A stretch of 64,000 nt of DNA from Rothia nasimurium (GCF_928391935.1 NZ_CAKMTD010000004.1:124001-188000), one strand, 5' to 3'; positions 51,023 through 61,064 are shown, counted from the stretch's first letter. The notes: a model not told the origin generated them from the sequence alone. Numbers and translations are program-made.

Positions 51023-52384
51023 GTGCAGAGATCAGGCCCTCCACCAGTAACCGGCAAACCAAAAACCTTCAGATCCCTCTGGATCTTCAACTACCGCATC
51101 TGGTTTATCGGCGCCCTGATCTCCAACATCGGCACCTGGATGCAACGCACCGCCCAGGACTGGCTCGTCTTCAACGACCTCTCCCAGCACGACTCCACCC
51201 AAATGGGCATCGTCATAGCCCTACAATTCGCCCCGCCCCTCCTGCTCGCCCCCTACGCCGGGACGCTCGCCGACAGGGGGAACCGCCGAAAGATCCTGCT
51301 CTGGACCCAGGGCAGCATGGGCGCCCTGGCCCTAGGGTTGGGGGCCCTGGTTATCTCAGGGCACGTCACTATCTGGCAGGTCTACCTCTTTGCCCTAGCC
51401 CTCGGAGTTGTCTCGGCCCTGGACGCGCCCGTCCGGTCCACCTTCGTCTCCGAACTCGTCGGCGACGTCGACTTACCCAACGCGGTAGCCCTGAACTCCA
51501 TGTCCTTCAACGTGGCCCGCATGATTGGCCCGGCCCTTGCCGGTCTCATGGTGGTCTGGGTAGGGACGGGCCCGGTCTTCCTGATCAACACTGTTACCTT
51601 CCTGGCGATGATCGCTTCTGTGCTGCTCGTCCGTTCACAGGAACTTCGTGAACTTCCCCGATCGTCCAAGTCACAGAGCCGGGTGAGGGACGGCGTAACC
51701 TACCTCAAAACCCGCCCCGATATCATCGTTGTCATGGTGGCCGCCTTCCTTATCGGTACCTTCGGGCTCAACACCGCAATGAATATCGCGGCCATGGCCA
51801 CCACAGAATTTGGCCAGGGCGCCGGTGAATTCGGGGTGTTGAACTCAGTGGTTGCTATCGGCTCTGTTGCGGGTACCCTCCTAGCGGCTCGCCGAGACAC
51901 CCCTCGTATGCGGTTCATGTTCGCCTCCTGCCTCGGATTCGGTATCACAACCTTGCTGGCGGCCCTAGCCCCCAATCTCTGGCTCTTCGCTCTTGCCCTG
52001 ATCCCACTGGGTCTGATGGCCTTGACCATCATCACCAGCGCAAACGCCTACGTGCAGGTGACAACCGAACCCGAGATGCGCGGCCGCATCATGAGCATCT
52101 ATATGGCTGTGTTCATTGGCGGAACCCCGGTGGGGTCGCCACTCGTTGGGCTTGTGAACGACTACTTCGGTGCCCGCTGGGGCCTGGGCGTTGCTTCAGC
52201 TTCCGGTTTTATTGCCGCCCTCATTGGCCTCATCTGGGTGATGAAATATAAGCACTTGAAGCTGGGGTACGACAAAACCACCCGCACCCGCCTGGTGCTG
52301 CGGCCCCGTCCTGACCCGGCACCAGCCCCCGACGAGGAGCCCCCACCGGTGACAGCCGCTATCGATCTGCAAGAGCCGCGCTAG
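51023..52384 (+). CDS. MFS transporter (EntS-like, MFS_3)
   Basis: A 453-aa, 12-span exporter with GTG start and AGGAG in front. The family motif is LADRGNRRKILLW in loop 2-3 (about 80), and the first part has IWFIGALISNIGTWMQRTAQDWLVF in pieces, a hallmark of the EntS/MFS_3 group. EntS exports enterobactin. Together with the isochorismate synthase and phosphopantetheinyl transferase 6 kb away this suggests siderophore export, but the group also includes drug exporters. Confidence 0.88.
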   Translation: MQRSGPPPVTGKPKTFRSLWIFNYRIWFIGALISNIGTWMQRTAQDWLVFNDLSQHDSTQMGIVIALQFAPPLLLAPYAGTLADRGNRRKILLWTQGSMGALALGLGALVISGHVTIWQVYLFALALGVVSALDAPVRSTFVSELVGDVDLPNAVALNSMSFNVARMIGPALAGLMVVWVGTGPVFLINTVTFLAMIASVLLVRSQELRELPRSSKSQSRVRDGVTYLKTRPDIIVVMVAAFLIGTFGLNTAMNIAAMATTEFGQGAGEFGVLNSVVAIGSVAGTLLAARRDTPRMRFMFASCLGFGITTLLAALAPNLWLFALALIPLGLMALTIITSANAYVQVTTEPEMRGRIMSIYMAVFIGGTPVGSPLVGLVNDYFGARWGLGVASASGFIAALIGLIWVMKYKHLKLGYDKTTRTRLVLRPRPDPAPAPDEEPPPVTAAIDLQEPR

Positions 52385-52398
52385 ACGGCATTAAAACG

Positions 52399-52452
52399 AG
52401 GACGCCGCCTCCCGCTTCCTGCCACACAGCAGGGGAGTGGGGGCAGCGTCCT
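52399..52452. terminator. Shared hairpin between MFS gene and serC
   Basis: A long imperfect stem, AGGACGCCGCC... with ...GGGGGCAGCGTCCT and CCTGC / GCAGG near the loop, between two converging genes. Confidence 0.75.
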
Positions 52453-52471
52453 GGCCTATAGGGGGTAGACC

Positions 52472-53924
<1,453 letters not shown>

Positions 53925-54617
53925 ATGACCGACCTCATTGATACCACTGAAATGTATCTGCGAACCGTCCTTGAGCTGGAAGAAGAAGGTATCACTCCGA
54001 TGCGGGCCCGCATCGCTGAGCGTCTTGACCACTCCGGCCCTACTGTGTCCCAGACCGTTGCCCGAATGGAACGTCATGGCCTGTTGGCTGTTGCATCTGA
54101 CCGTTCCCTGCAGCTGACTGAAGAGGGCCGTCAGAAAGCGGTTGAGGTGATGCGTAAGCACCGCCTGGCTGAGCGTCTGCTTGCTGACATTATTGGCTTG
54201 GACCTTGAGTACATTCATGAAGAGGCCTGCCGCTGGGAGCATGTAATGAGTGAGCGCGTTGAGCGTCGACTCCTTGAACTGCTGAACGATCCTAAGTTTT
54301 CGCCCTACGGTAATGCTATTCCCGGCCTGGAAGAAATTGGCGGTGAAAGCGAATCAAACGATATGCGTACCGTGACCATGTCTATTGCTGCCCGCGATTC
54401 TGAAGAAACTGACCGTTTTACCGTGAGCCGCCTACCCGAGTACTTGCAGACTGATGTTGAGTTGCTCAAGAGCCTGGGCGATGCCGGCATTGTCTACGGG
54501 GCAACAGTTTCGATTGTTGGCCTGCCGGATGGATCGGTGAAGATACATGCGGACGGTGAAGAGGGCGCTTTGATCCTGGATACGGATGTCGCTGACTCTA
54601 TCGTCGTCAAGAGATAA
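53925..54617 (+). CDS. ideR: Iron-dependent DtxR/IdeR-family repressor
   Basis: Metalloregulator of 230 aa. The helix-turn-helix part is ITPMRARIAERLDHSGPTVSQTVARMERHGLL in pieces (AERLDHSGPTVSQTVARMER). The metal-binding dimer domain has HRLAERLLADIIGLDLEYIHEEACRWEHVMSE in pieces, giving the Glu, Cys, His ligands (EEACRWEHVM), and the C-terminal SH3-like domain starts about residue 145. The Cys in EEACRWEH is the classic DtxR ligand. It likely controls iron uptake and siderophore genes of this organism. Strong terminator after it. Confidence 0.95.
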   Translation: MTDLIDTTEMYLRTVLELEEEGITPMRARIAERLDHSGPTVSQTVARMERHGLLAVASDRSLQLTEEGRQKAVEVMRKHRLAERLLADIIGLDLEYIHEEACRWEHVMSERVERRLLELLNDPKFSPYGNAIPGLEEIGGESESNDMRTVTMSIAARDSEETDRFTVSRLPEYLQTDVELLKSLGDAGIVYGATVSIVGLPDGSVKIHADGEEGALILDTDVADSIVVKR

Positions 54618-54628
54618 CGGTTTGATAA

Positions 54629-54667
54629 CAAAAAGAGGTTCCAGTGCCACTGGGGCCTCTTTTTTTG
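54629..54667. terminator. ideR terminator
   Basis: AAAAAGAGG...CCAGTG / CACTGG...CCTCTTTTTTT with small internal mismatch; seven T after the stem. Confidence 0.9.
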
Positions 54668-54967
54668 TTATCAAAACGTGACCTTTGGGGTATTTTTAGG
54701 CCTCTCAGGACGGCGTCGAAGGGGGTCTTCCTGCCCCCTGGGGCTTAAGTGGCGCGGTTCTCTTAAAATTTAATCCTCAGAAAAACCTGAATGTTGACTA
54801 AAGCGAGACTGGGTGGGCCGCAGGGTGGCAGTTAAATAAAACTCCTTGTCAGGCTGTGTTTTGTGAAGGAGGGTGGGGGGAGTTTGCTGTGGAATCGAGT
54901 TATCTTCAAGCCGACAAAGGCTAACCTGGCGCCTGAAAAAACCGGATTTTTGTAATCAAAACGTGAC
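54666..54967 (+). repeat. Two copies of a 17-bp motif upstream of the NlpC/P60 gene
   Basis: TGTTATCAAAACGTGAC at 54666-54682 and TGTAATCAAAACGTGAC at 54951-54967 differ by one base, in the same orientation, 285 bp apart. The second is about 100 bp before the riboswitch. They may be sites of a regulator of cell-wall hydrolases such as MtrA or a CRP-like protein; inference. Confidence 0.6.
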
Positions 54968-55067
54968 AATCGGTTCAGAGGTGTGTAATGTTCTATTCCG
55001 TGCTCATCTCTGGTCGGATCAGCACCCTACGAACAGAACCGCCTAGTTCTGCCACTGTTCAAAGGTT

Positions 55068-55201
55068 CAACAAAACAACATATCTTGGCAGAAGCGGGGG
55101 ACCCACCTTCCGGGTTCTCTCACACAGAACCCTCGGGGTTAAGTCACGAAAGTGGCCGAGCGAACTTCATGCTCGAACCCGACAGCTCACCTCGTCAGGC
55201 A
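55068..55201 (+). promoter_or_regulatory. ydaO/yuaA (cyclic di-AMP) riboswitch
   Basis: Leader of the NlpC/P60 gene. The 3' conserved part GAACCCGACAGCTCACCTCG with CAGGC (55175-55200) and the earlier GGGGGACCCACCTTCCGGGTT and CCTCGGGGTTAAGTC follow the ydaO consensus, in the right order and spacing. In actinobacteria this riboswitch class controls Rpf and NlpC/P60 hydrolases, which is what follows 17 nt later. Confidence 0.85.
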
Positions 55202-55217
55202 ATGGAGGAAAACTAAC

Positions 55218-55817
55218 ATGGCAAACTCAGCCGCACGTAACGCAGCAGTAGTCGCAGCATCAGGCGCCCTTCTGGCCGCATCAGTCGTTCCCGCAAACGC
55301 ATTCGCAGTTGCTGAAGTCTCAGCACCCGCCTACACCGCTCCCGTCCTGGCAGCCCAGTCCACCAACTACACCACCTGGACCACCGAAGCTGCGCCCGTA
55401 GCTGAAACCACCTACGTAGCCCCCCAGGCAACTGAAGTTGCCCCCGTTGCACCCGCAACTAACTCCAACGCCCGCGAAGCCGTTCTGGCTGCCGCCTACG
55501 ACGGCATCGGCGGCTCCTACGTTTGGGGCGGCAAGTCCTACAAGGCATGGGACTGCTCAGGCTTCGTCTCCTACGTCTACGCCCAGGCCGGCATCAACCT
55601 GACCGCCTACACCTACACCATGGCCACCGAGCTGACCCCCACCTCAAACCCCCAGCCCGGCGACATCGTCTTCACCAACGGCTACGCCCACGTTGGCATC
55701 TACGTTGGCAACGGCCAGATGATCTCAGCCCTCAACCCCTCACAGGGCACCCAGCTCACCGCAGTTGACGGCGGCGGCTTCATGCCCGTCGACGGCTACT
55801 ACACCGCTGGCATCTAA
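55218..55817 (+). CDS. Secreted NlpC/P60 peptidoglycan endopeptidase
   Basis: A 199-aa secreted hydrolase from MANSAARNAAVV, with GGAGG 9 nt ahead. The signal peptide (AAVVAASGALLAASVVPANAFA) is cut near residue 30. A Thr/Pro/Ala linker (about 35-90) leads to an NlpC/P60 domain: GGSYVWGGKSYKAWDCSGFVSYVYAQAG in pieces with the catalytic Cys in DCSGF, PGDIVFTNGYAHVGIYVGNG with the His, and an Asn further on. It cleaves stem peptides of peptidoglycan. Regulated by the riboswitch in its leader and followed by a terminator. Confidence 0.93.
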   Translation: MANSAARNAAVVAASGALLAASVVPANAFAVAEVSAPAYTAPVLAAQSTNYTTWTTEAAPVAETTYVAPQATEVAPVAPATNSNAREAVLAAAYDGIGGSYVWGGKSYKAWDCSGFVSYVYAQAGINLTAYTYTMATELTPTSNPQPGDIVFTNGYAHVGIYVGNGQMISALNPSQGTQLTAVDGGGFMPVDGYYTAGI

Positions 55818-55944
55818 AACTTACCGCTCCTAGCGAGCAACAACTCCCTCTGCCCTGGTCACTTATCGGCAGAGCGCGAGAAACAAGAATTCCTACCACA
55901 CACAACACGGTATGGATCACCACAACAAGCCACACGGCTTGTGA

Positions 55945-55980
55945 ATGCACCCCAGGCGACCAGCTGGGGGGCATTTTTTT
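55945..55980. terminator. Terminator of the NlpC/P60 gene
   Basis: ATGCACCCCAG with CTGGGGGGCAT and seven T after the stem. A second small hairpin (CAAGCC / GGCTTG) lies 15 bp before. Confidence 0.88.
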
Positions 55981-56024
55981 ACCCATTTTGAGGGCACCCA
56001 CCCAGCCCCGATAGGATAAGAACC

Positions 56025-56264
56025 ATGCCCCAAAAAAATGACAGCCCCCACTTCGAAAGCCCCACCAGCGCCTCAGACCAAGAATTCACCTACATGGCAG
56101 TAGGAATGGTCGCAGGAGCCATCCCCGGAATCGCACTGGGCCTCATCATCTCCCTCTTCATCGGCCACGCAGCCATGTGGGTATCCATCACCGGCGGCAT
56201 CGGAATCGTCCTCGGCCTCATCGCCGCCAAAACGCTCTACACCCGCAAACACCGCCAACCCTAA
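56025..56264 (+). CDS. Small membrane protein with two spans
   Basis: A 79-aa protein, MPQKNDSPHFESPTSASDQE, with spans at about 23-48 (MAVGMVAGAIPGIALGLIISLFI) and 50-70 (MWVSITGGIGIVLGLIAA). TTGAGG, 18 bp, TAGGAT gives a promoter with the start codon 7 nt after the -10, so the mRNA is leaderless. Glycine-zipper-like spans (GxxxG) could mediate pairing. No function known. Confidence 0.75.
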   Translation: MPQKNDSPHFESPTSASDQEFTYMAVGMVAGAIPGIALGLIISLFIGHAAMWVSITGGIGIVLGLIAAKTLYTRKHRQP

Positions 56265-56360
56265 CCCCGACAACATATGTGCCGGAAAACTTCAAATGTA
56301 ACGGCAAAGCCCACACACATGAAGGTCAGCGGAACATGTTCCGCATATGCCATGGAGGAA

Positions 56361-56421
56361 GCACAAAAAGAGAAGGTATGCCAAAATGCGCGAAGTGCTG
56401 GCATACCTTCTCTTTTTGTGC
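56361..56421. terminator. Bidirectional terminator with 23-bp perfect stem
   Basis: The arms 56361-56383 and 56399-56421 are perfectly complementary (23 bp: outer GCACAAAAAGAGAAGG, inner TATGCCA) with 15-nt loop. T-runs lie on both sides. It serves the small membrane protein gene and the minus-strand tRNA region. Confidence 0.9.
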
Positions 56422-56541
56422 CCTCGAATGGATTCGAACCATCGACACCCGCTTTAGGAGATGGAAGGGGATTTTCCGAGCGTGCGAGGGAATAAAAATC
56501 CCCTGGAATCAGCCGAGCCTGTGAGGCTGGTGCTCTATCCC
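56417..56541 (-). pseudogene. Rearranged partial copy of tRNA-Arg(CCT)
   Basis: The 45 bases 56417-56461 are identical to 56554-56598, i.e. the 3' half of the functional tRNA-Arg from its anticodon loop to its end plus trailer. Further along, 56529-56541 repeats the D-arm bases of 56601-56613. Between them 67 bp (56462-56528) replace the few bases of the anticodon stem and contain an inverted repeat GGGGATTTT / AAAATCCCC. The acceptor 5' arm is missing, so it is probably a dead copy. Confidence 0.75.
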
Positions 56542-56555
56542 AGGGGTGTGTTGTG

Positions 56556-56628
56556 TGCCCTCGAATGGATTCGAACCATCGACACCCGCTTTAGGAGAGC
56601 GGTGCTCTATCCCCTGAGCTACGAGGGC
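56556..56628 (-). tRNA. tRNA-Arg (anticodon CCT)
   Basis: Reads GCCCTCG-TA-GCTC...GAGC with anticodon stem CCGCT / AGCGG around loop CTCCTAA, T-arm GATGGTTCGAATCCATT pattern and acceptor CGAGGGC. All four stems pair. The discriminator is A at 56556. CCA is not encoded. Confidence 0.95.
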
Positions 56629-56683
56629 TGGCGCTGCCTGAGGCAACCTTATCAGTCTACACCACCGGTGGGGTGGGTTGGGG

Positions 56684-57379
56684 TTATCGTTGGCCGGGCA
56701 ATTCACCCCGAGCAAAGGCGTCCACCTTGCTACGCACAAGACGCACAGCCATATAACCTAGCTGGAGTAAACAAAGAACCAGAAGAGCCCACCGGGCGGA
56801 CATCAAGAAAGAGGCGACCGGGGTGTTCGTACTCAAAGGATCAGCTAAAGCCATATCAAGAGCGAAACCCCCAGCAATGAAAACCAGGGCATAAGCAAGC
56901 GGCAGGGCTAGCATGAGACGGCCTACCAATAGCTCAAACTGGGCCCCCCGAATCAGGTGCCACCAGGTAAAAGCAAAAATTAGGGGCACAATTAGGCCGG
57001 TAGACCGGTGCAGAACCTGGTACTCTCGGAGCCCATCAACACCCAAACCGGCAGCAACTTCCTGAAGGTGCTGGGCAGAAAAACCCGCCATCAGCTCAGG
57101 GGCCGTCGCCCCAGCCACAGCCGACACCCCCGGCAACAAAAGCAGGTAGTAGTAGAGCATAAAAAGAGCCGTCACTACAAAAGCAACACCCAGGAAAATT
57201 CGGGAGCCGCCACCCTTCTCAGGTTCAGCAGCGAGCTCAGCCCGGCTGAAATCGGTGACAATACGCGGACTCGCCGGACGCCCCGCAGCGGCCGGGGCAG
57301 GCCGACTAGGAGAAGACGGGGCGGAAGCCTGCGTGTTGCTCCCATAAAGACGTTTTTTCTGACCGTTTGAAAGACCCAT
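56684..57379 (-). CDS. Hypothetical membrane protein with four spans
   Basis: A 231-aa protein if started at MGLSNGQKKRLYGS; on the minus strand a TACAAT box lies 7 nt before this ATG, so the mRNA is probably leaderless. The first 65 residues are basic and Pro/Ala-rich (QASAPSSPSRPAPAAAGR). Spans at about 70-90 (IFLGVAFVVTALFMLYYYLL), 135-155, 165-185 (LALPLAYALVFIAGGFALDM) and 200-220. The conserved W-rich FAFTWWHLIRG follows one span. Divergent from pcrA. I do not recognise the family. Confidence 0.72.
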   Translation of the reverse strand: MGLSNGQKKRLYGSNTQASAPSSPSRPAPAAAGRPASPRIVTDFSRAELAAEPEKGGGSRIFLGVAFVVTALFMLYYYLLLLPGVSAVAGATAPELMAGFSAQHLQEVAAGLGVDGLREYQVLHRSTGLIVPLIFAFTWWHLIRGAQFELLVGRLMLALPLAYALVFIAGGFALDMALADPLSTNTPVASFLMSARWALLVLCLLQLGYMAVRLVRSKVDAFARGELPGQR

Positions 57380-57523
57380 GATTCCCATTGTAGGGGCCAG
57401 CGGAGAGCCGGGGTATCTGCAGGGTACACAGGCTCTCTCTGAGGGCGTAAAGCCCCAAAGTAGGCTTCGAAAATGTGTTCGCATAAAATGGGTAGTTGAC
57501 GGTTAATCGACGAGAGGTGCCCC

Positions 57524-60235
57524 GTGTTTGATGACATGTTCGACGACGATTTCATGCCTGCCCCGCAGAAGCAGGGCGAGGCAGGGCCTGAACCTGCCGT
57601 GGCGGAGGAACCCCCGTTTGACCCCTTTTACGATGCACCCCCAGCAGACGAATACGCCCCCTTCGATGACTTTATTCCCCCGGCCTACCAGGTTGGCGGG
57701 TTTATGCCGGAGTTTGAGGACGCCCCCGCCCCGGCCCGGGTCGATCCGGAGCAGCTGGTAGCGGGGCTGAACGAGCCTCAGGCTGAGGCCGTCAAACACG
57801 CTGGATGCCCCCTCCTGATCGTGGCTGGGGCAGGCTCCGGCAAGACCCGGGTGCTGACCCACCGGATCGCCTACCTGCTCGCAACCGGCCGGGCCCACCA
57901 GGGGCAGATCCTGGCGATTACCTTTACTAATAAGGCTGCCGCTGAAATGCGGGAGCGTATTACCTCCCTCGTAGGCCCCCGGGCCCAGAGCATGTGGATT
58001 TCGACCTTCCACTCCTTCTGTGTGCGGGTGCTCCGCAGGGAGGCCAAGGCCCTGGGCCTGAAATCAACCTTCACCATTTACGACTCAGCTGACTCCCAGC
58101 GCCTACTAACCCTCATCATCAAACAGATGAACCTCGATACTAAGAAGTTCACCGCCAAGGTGGTAGGCAACCGGATCTCTAACCTCAAAAATGAGCTAGT
58201 CAGCGCCCAACAGTTCGCGGCTGAAACCAGCCCCACTGACCCCTGGGAGGGCGTCATTTCCAAGGTCTACACGGCCTACACTGAGCGCCTGCGGGCCGCT
58301 AACTCCCTTGACTTTGACGACCTCATCTTCGAAACCGTCAACCTACTGAAGAACCACCCCCAGGTAGCTGACTACTACCGTCGCCGCTTCCGCCATATCC
58401 TGGTGGACGAATACCAGGACACCAACCACGCCCAGTACCAGCTGGTGCGGGCCCTCGTGGGGGTGGCGGCGTCCGCCCCGGGCACACAAGAGGCAAGCCC
58501 CTACCCCGACGCCTACCCGCCTGCCGAACTGACGGTGGTGGGCGACTCAGACCAGTCCATCTACGCCTTCCGCGGGGCTGATATTCGCAACATCACAGAC
58601 TTCGAGGAAGACTACCCCGACGCCCGCACCATCCTGCTCGAACAAAACTACCGGTCTACCCAGAACATCCTGTCCGCAGCCAATGCCGTCATCGAACGCA
58701 ACACCGACCGCCGCCCCAAGAAACTCTGGACAGCCAGCGGCGACGGCGCCAAAATCACCGGCTATGTGGCAGAATCCGAGCACGCCGAGGCCCGCTACAT
58801 CGCCCAGGAAATCGACCGCCTCCGCGACGACTACGGCACCGCCCCCGGCGACGTGGCGATTTTCTACCGCACCAACGCCCAGTCCCGCACCCTCGAAGAA
58901 ATGCTCATGCGCGTGGGCCTGCCCTACCGCGTCGTCGGCGGTACCCGCTTCTACGAACGCAAGGAAATCAAGGACGCCCTAGCCTACCTGCGCGTCCTCT
59001 CCAACCCAGACGACGACATCAACCTACGCCGGATCCTCAACGAACCCAAGCGGGGTATCGGGGCCAAATCCGAGAGCGTCGTTGCCGATTACGCCCGCGC
59101 CGCCGGGATCTCCTTCATGGCTGCCCTGCGGCAGGGCAGCGAGGTGCCCGGCCTGGGCGCTGCCGCCGTCAAAAAAATGGGTGAGTTTGCCCAGCTGATT
59201 GACGACCTCGCCCAAATCGCCGCCACTGAATCAACAGCGACTTGCCTGGAAGCCGTCCTGGAACAAACCGGCTACCTGGCTGTTCTGCGCGAATCCAAGG
59301 ACATTCAGGACGAATCCCGCGTCGAAAACCTCTCAGAGCTAGTAGACGCCGTGCGCGAGTTCGAAACGGATAACCCCGGCTCGACCCTGGAGGACTTCCT
59401 AGAGCACGTCGCCCTGGTGGCGGACGCCGACCAGATCCCCAACAAGCCCAAGGCCGAGCAGGAGGGCGGGCCGTCCGCCGCTCAGATCGCCGCCGAAGTC
59501 GCCGAGGCCCGCTCCCAGGGGGTTGTCACCCTCATGACCCTGCACACAGCCAAGGGCCTGGAGTTCCCGGTAGTCTTCTTGACCGGCATGGAACACGGCC
59601 TCTTCCCCCACCAGCGGGCCCTCACCGACAGCTCCGAAATGAGCGAGGAACGCCGCCTAGCCTACGTCGGGCTGACCCGCGCCATGGAACGCCTCTATCT
59701 CACCCGCGCCGAAAACCGCTCCATGTGGGGCCAAAGCCAGTTCAACCCGCCCTCCCCCTTCCTCGAAGAAATCCCCGAAGAGCTCATCGAATGGAAGCGC
59801 ACCGGCTCTCCCGCCGGTGGCTATGGTAGCTACGGCGGGTACGGCTCAGGTGGCTACGGCTCAGGCGGGTACGGACGCGGACGCGCCGGCTCAAGCTCCT
59901 ACAGCAGTTACGGGGGCAGTTCCTACGGTTCCTCCACCTACTCCTCCCGCTTTGACGAACCAAGCCGGGAGCGGGCGTCCGGCCCCTCAACCAGCGACAT
60001 CAACGGCTCACCCACCTACGGGCTGGCAGCAGCTGCCCGTAACGTCAACCGGGTCCAGCCCAAGAAAGAAATCCCGGCCCTGGCCGTCGGCGACACGGTC
60101 GAACACAAGACCTTTGGGGACGGGCGCGTTGTCGCCGTTGAAGGGGCAGGGGACAAGACCGTGGTGAAGGTCCGCTTCGCCACTGAAGAAAAGCGCCTCC
60201 TGCTGCGCTACGCCCCGCTGACCAAGAAAGACTAG
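57524..60235 (+). CDS. pcrA: ATP-dependent DNA helicase UvrD/PcrA
   Basis: SF1A helicase of 903 aa, GTG start with GAGGTG ahead. It has an acidic N-terminal extension of about 80 residues (MFDDMFDDDFMPAPQKQ). Motif I is IVAGAGSGKTRVLTHRIAYL, motif II ILVDEYQDTNHAQYQL, motif III GDSDQSIYAFRGADI, motif V/VI MTLHTAKGLEFPVVF and YVGLTRAMERLYL. A Gly/Tyr/Ser-rich linker at about 765-805 (GSYGGYGSGGYGSGGYGRGR) separates the helicase from a C-terminal Tudor-like domain (VGDTVEHKTFGDGRVVAVEG) that binds RNA polymerase in the family. Functions in repair and transcription-replication conflict. Confidence 0.97.
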   Translation: MFDDMFDDDFMPAPQKQGEAGPEPAVAEEPPFDPFYDAPPADEYAPFDDFIPPAYQVGGFMPEFEDAPAPARVDPEQLVAGLNEPQAEAVKHAGCPLLIVAGAGSGKTRVLTHRIAYLLATGRAHQGQILAITFTNKAAAEMRERITSLVGPRAQSMWISTFHSFCVRVLRREAKALGLKSTFTIYDSADSQRLLTLIIKQMNLDTKKFTAKVVGNRISNLKNELVSAQQFAAETSPTDPWEGVISKVYTAYTERLRAANSLDFDDLIFETVNLLKNHPQVADYYRRRFRHILVDEYQDTNHAQYQLVRALVGVAASAPGTQEASPYPDAYPPAELTVVGDSDQSIYAFRGADIRNITDFEEDYPDARTILLEQNYRSTQNILSAANAVIERNTDRRPKKLWTASGDGAKITGYVAESEHAEARYIAQEIDRLRDDYGTAPGDVAIFYRTNAQSRTLEEMLMRVGLPYRVVGGTRFYERKEIKDALAYLRVLSNPDDDINLRRILNEPKRGIGAKSESVVADYARAAGISFMAALRQGSEVPGLGAAAVKKMGEFAQLIDDLAQIAATESTATCLEAVLEQTGYLAVLRESKDIQDESRVENLSELVDAVREFETDNPGSTLEDFLEHVALVADADQIPNKPKAEQEGGPSAAQIAAEVAEARSQGVVTLMTLHTAKGLEFPVVFLTGMEHGLFPHQRALTDSSEMSEERRLAYVGLTRAMERLYLTRAENRSMWGQSQFNPPSPFLEEIPEELIEWKRTGSPAGGYGSYGGYGSGGYGSGGYGRGRAGSSSYSSYGGSSYGSSTYSSRFDEPSRERASGPSTSDINGSPTYGLAAAARNVNRVQPKKEIPALAVGDTVEHKTFGDGRVVAVEGAGDKTVVKVRFATEEKRLLLRYAPLTKKD

Positions 60236-60388
60236 CTACCCCTGAGATAACCTGCGGGGGAGGGGAGCTAAGCGCCGCCAAAAATGCGGGTTAGCTAATC
60301 AAACCGTTAGTATAAATACCGACTGGTTATGTGAAACAGTTCACCGCCGGTCGGTTGCCTACAACGACAACACCACCCGAGGAATCTC

Positions 60389-60997
60389 ATGGAACATGAC
60401 ATCAGCGTGCCCTCTGTCGCAGAAGAGTTTGCCGAGGCCATGGACGAAGTCACCGACACCCGCGTCCAACTCCAAGAAATCTCAGACCTCTCCCTCTTCC
60501 GCCTCGAAATCGACCCGGCCAGCACCGCCGCCCGCCGTCTCGAAAAAATCCTGGGAGCCCAACTACCCACCAGTCGGGGCCAGGTCACCGGCGACTCAAC
60601 CGCCACCCACCTGCTCTACGGAACCCGCCAAGTCGTCGCCTGCCTCTACGTCGAAGAAGGCGTCTACCTCGTAGTGACTAGGGTAGACGCCGTCAAACTC
60701 GGCCGGGCCCTCACCGCAGCCCTAGGTCGCGACGAAGGGCTCGTTTTGGATGTGTCCGTCAACCGAACCGTCCTCAACCTCAGCGGCAGGGCCGCCGCCG
60801 ACGTCATCGACGAAGTCGTCCACTTCGACTTCCCACCCGACTTCTTCAACCCCGGCAAAGCCCTCTCCTGCACCGTCGCCGACGCCCGCATCATGCTCTG
60901 GCGGATCGACGACCTCGAATACCTCATGGTCCCCCGGGCAAGCGACACCGCCCCCTTCCTCGTCAATATCCTTGACGCCTGCGAAAGGGTCAAATAA
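60389..60997 (+). CDS. SoxG-like (sarcosine oxidase gamma subunit family) protein
   Basis: A 202-aa cytosolic protein. VLDVSVNRTVLNLSGRAAADVID and FFNPGKALSCTVADARIMLWRIDDLEYLMVPRASDTAPFLVNIL, in pieces, match the SoxG/GcvT-like fold (ls-G-xx-A-xx-V; C-xxx-R-lA-x-v-x-vl-lW-R-xxx-D-xf-el-lVpRS). GAGGA precedes the ATG. The usual soxB, soxD and soxA partner genes are absent, so it is an orphan. Folate or aminomethyl chemistry is possible, but its actual role is unknown. Confidence 0.72.
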   Translation: MEHDISVPSVAEEFAEAMDEVTDTRVQLQEISDLSLFRLEIDPASTAARRLEKILGAQLPTSRGQVTGDSTATHLLYGTRQVVACLYVEEGVYLVVTRVDAVKLGRALTAALGRDEGLVLDVSVNRTVLNLSGRAAADVIDEVVHFDFPPDFFNPGKALSCTVADARIMLWRIDDLEYLMVPRASDTAPFLVNILDACERVK

Positions 60998-61054
60998 GGC
61001 AAGCACCCCCAGCGTGAATGTAATACTTTCTCTAAGTTTCACCCAACGCACAAC

Positions 61055-61064
61055 CGGTTAACCG
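61055..61064. promoter_or_regulatory. Palindrome upstream of sucC
   Basis: CGGTTAACCG is a perfect 10-bp palindrome about 150 bp upstream of sucC, with AAGTGACACCTAGG 18 bp downstream. It may be a regulator site. Confidence 0.4.

Noticed and set aside
54918-54936. GGCTAACCT as an IdeR half site near ideR
   Set aside because: No matching second half and far from any start codon.
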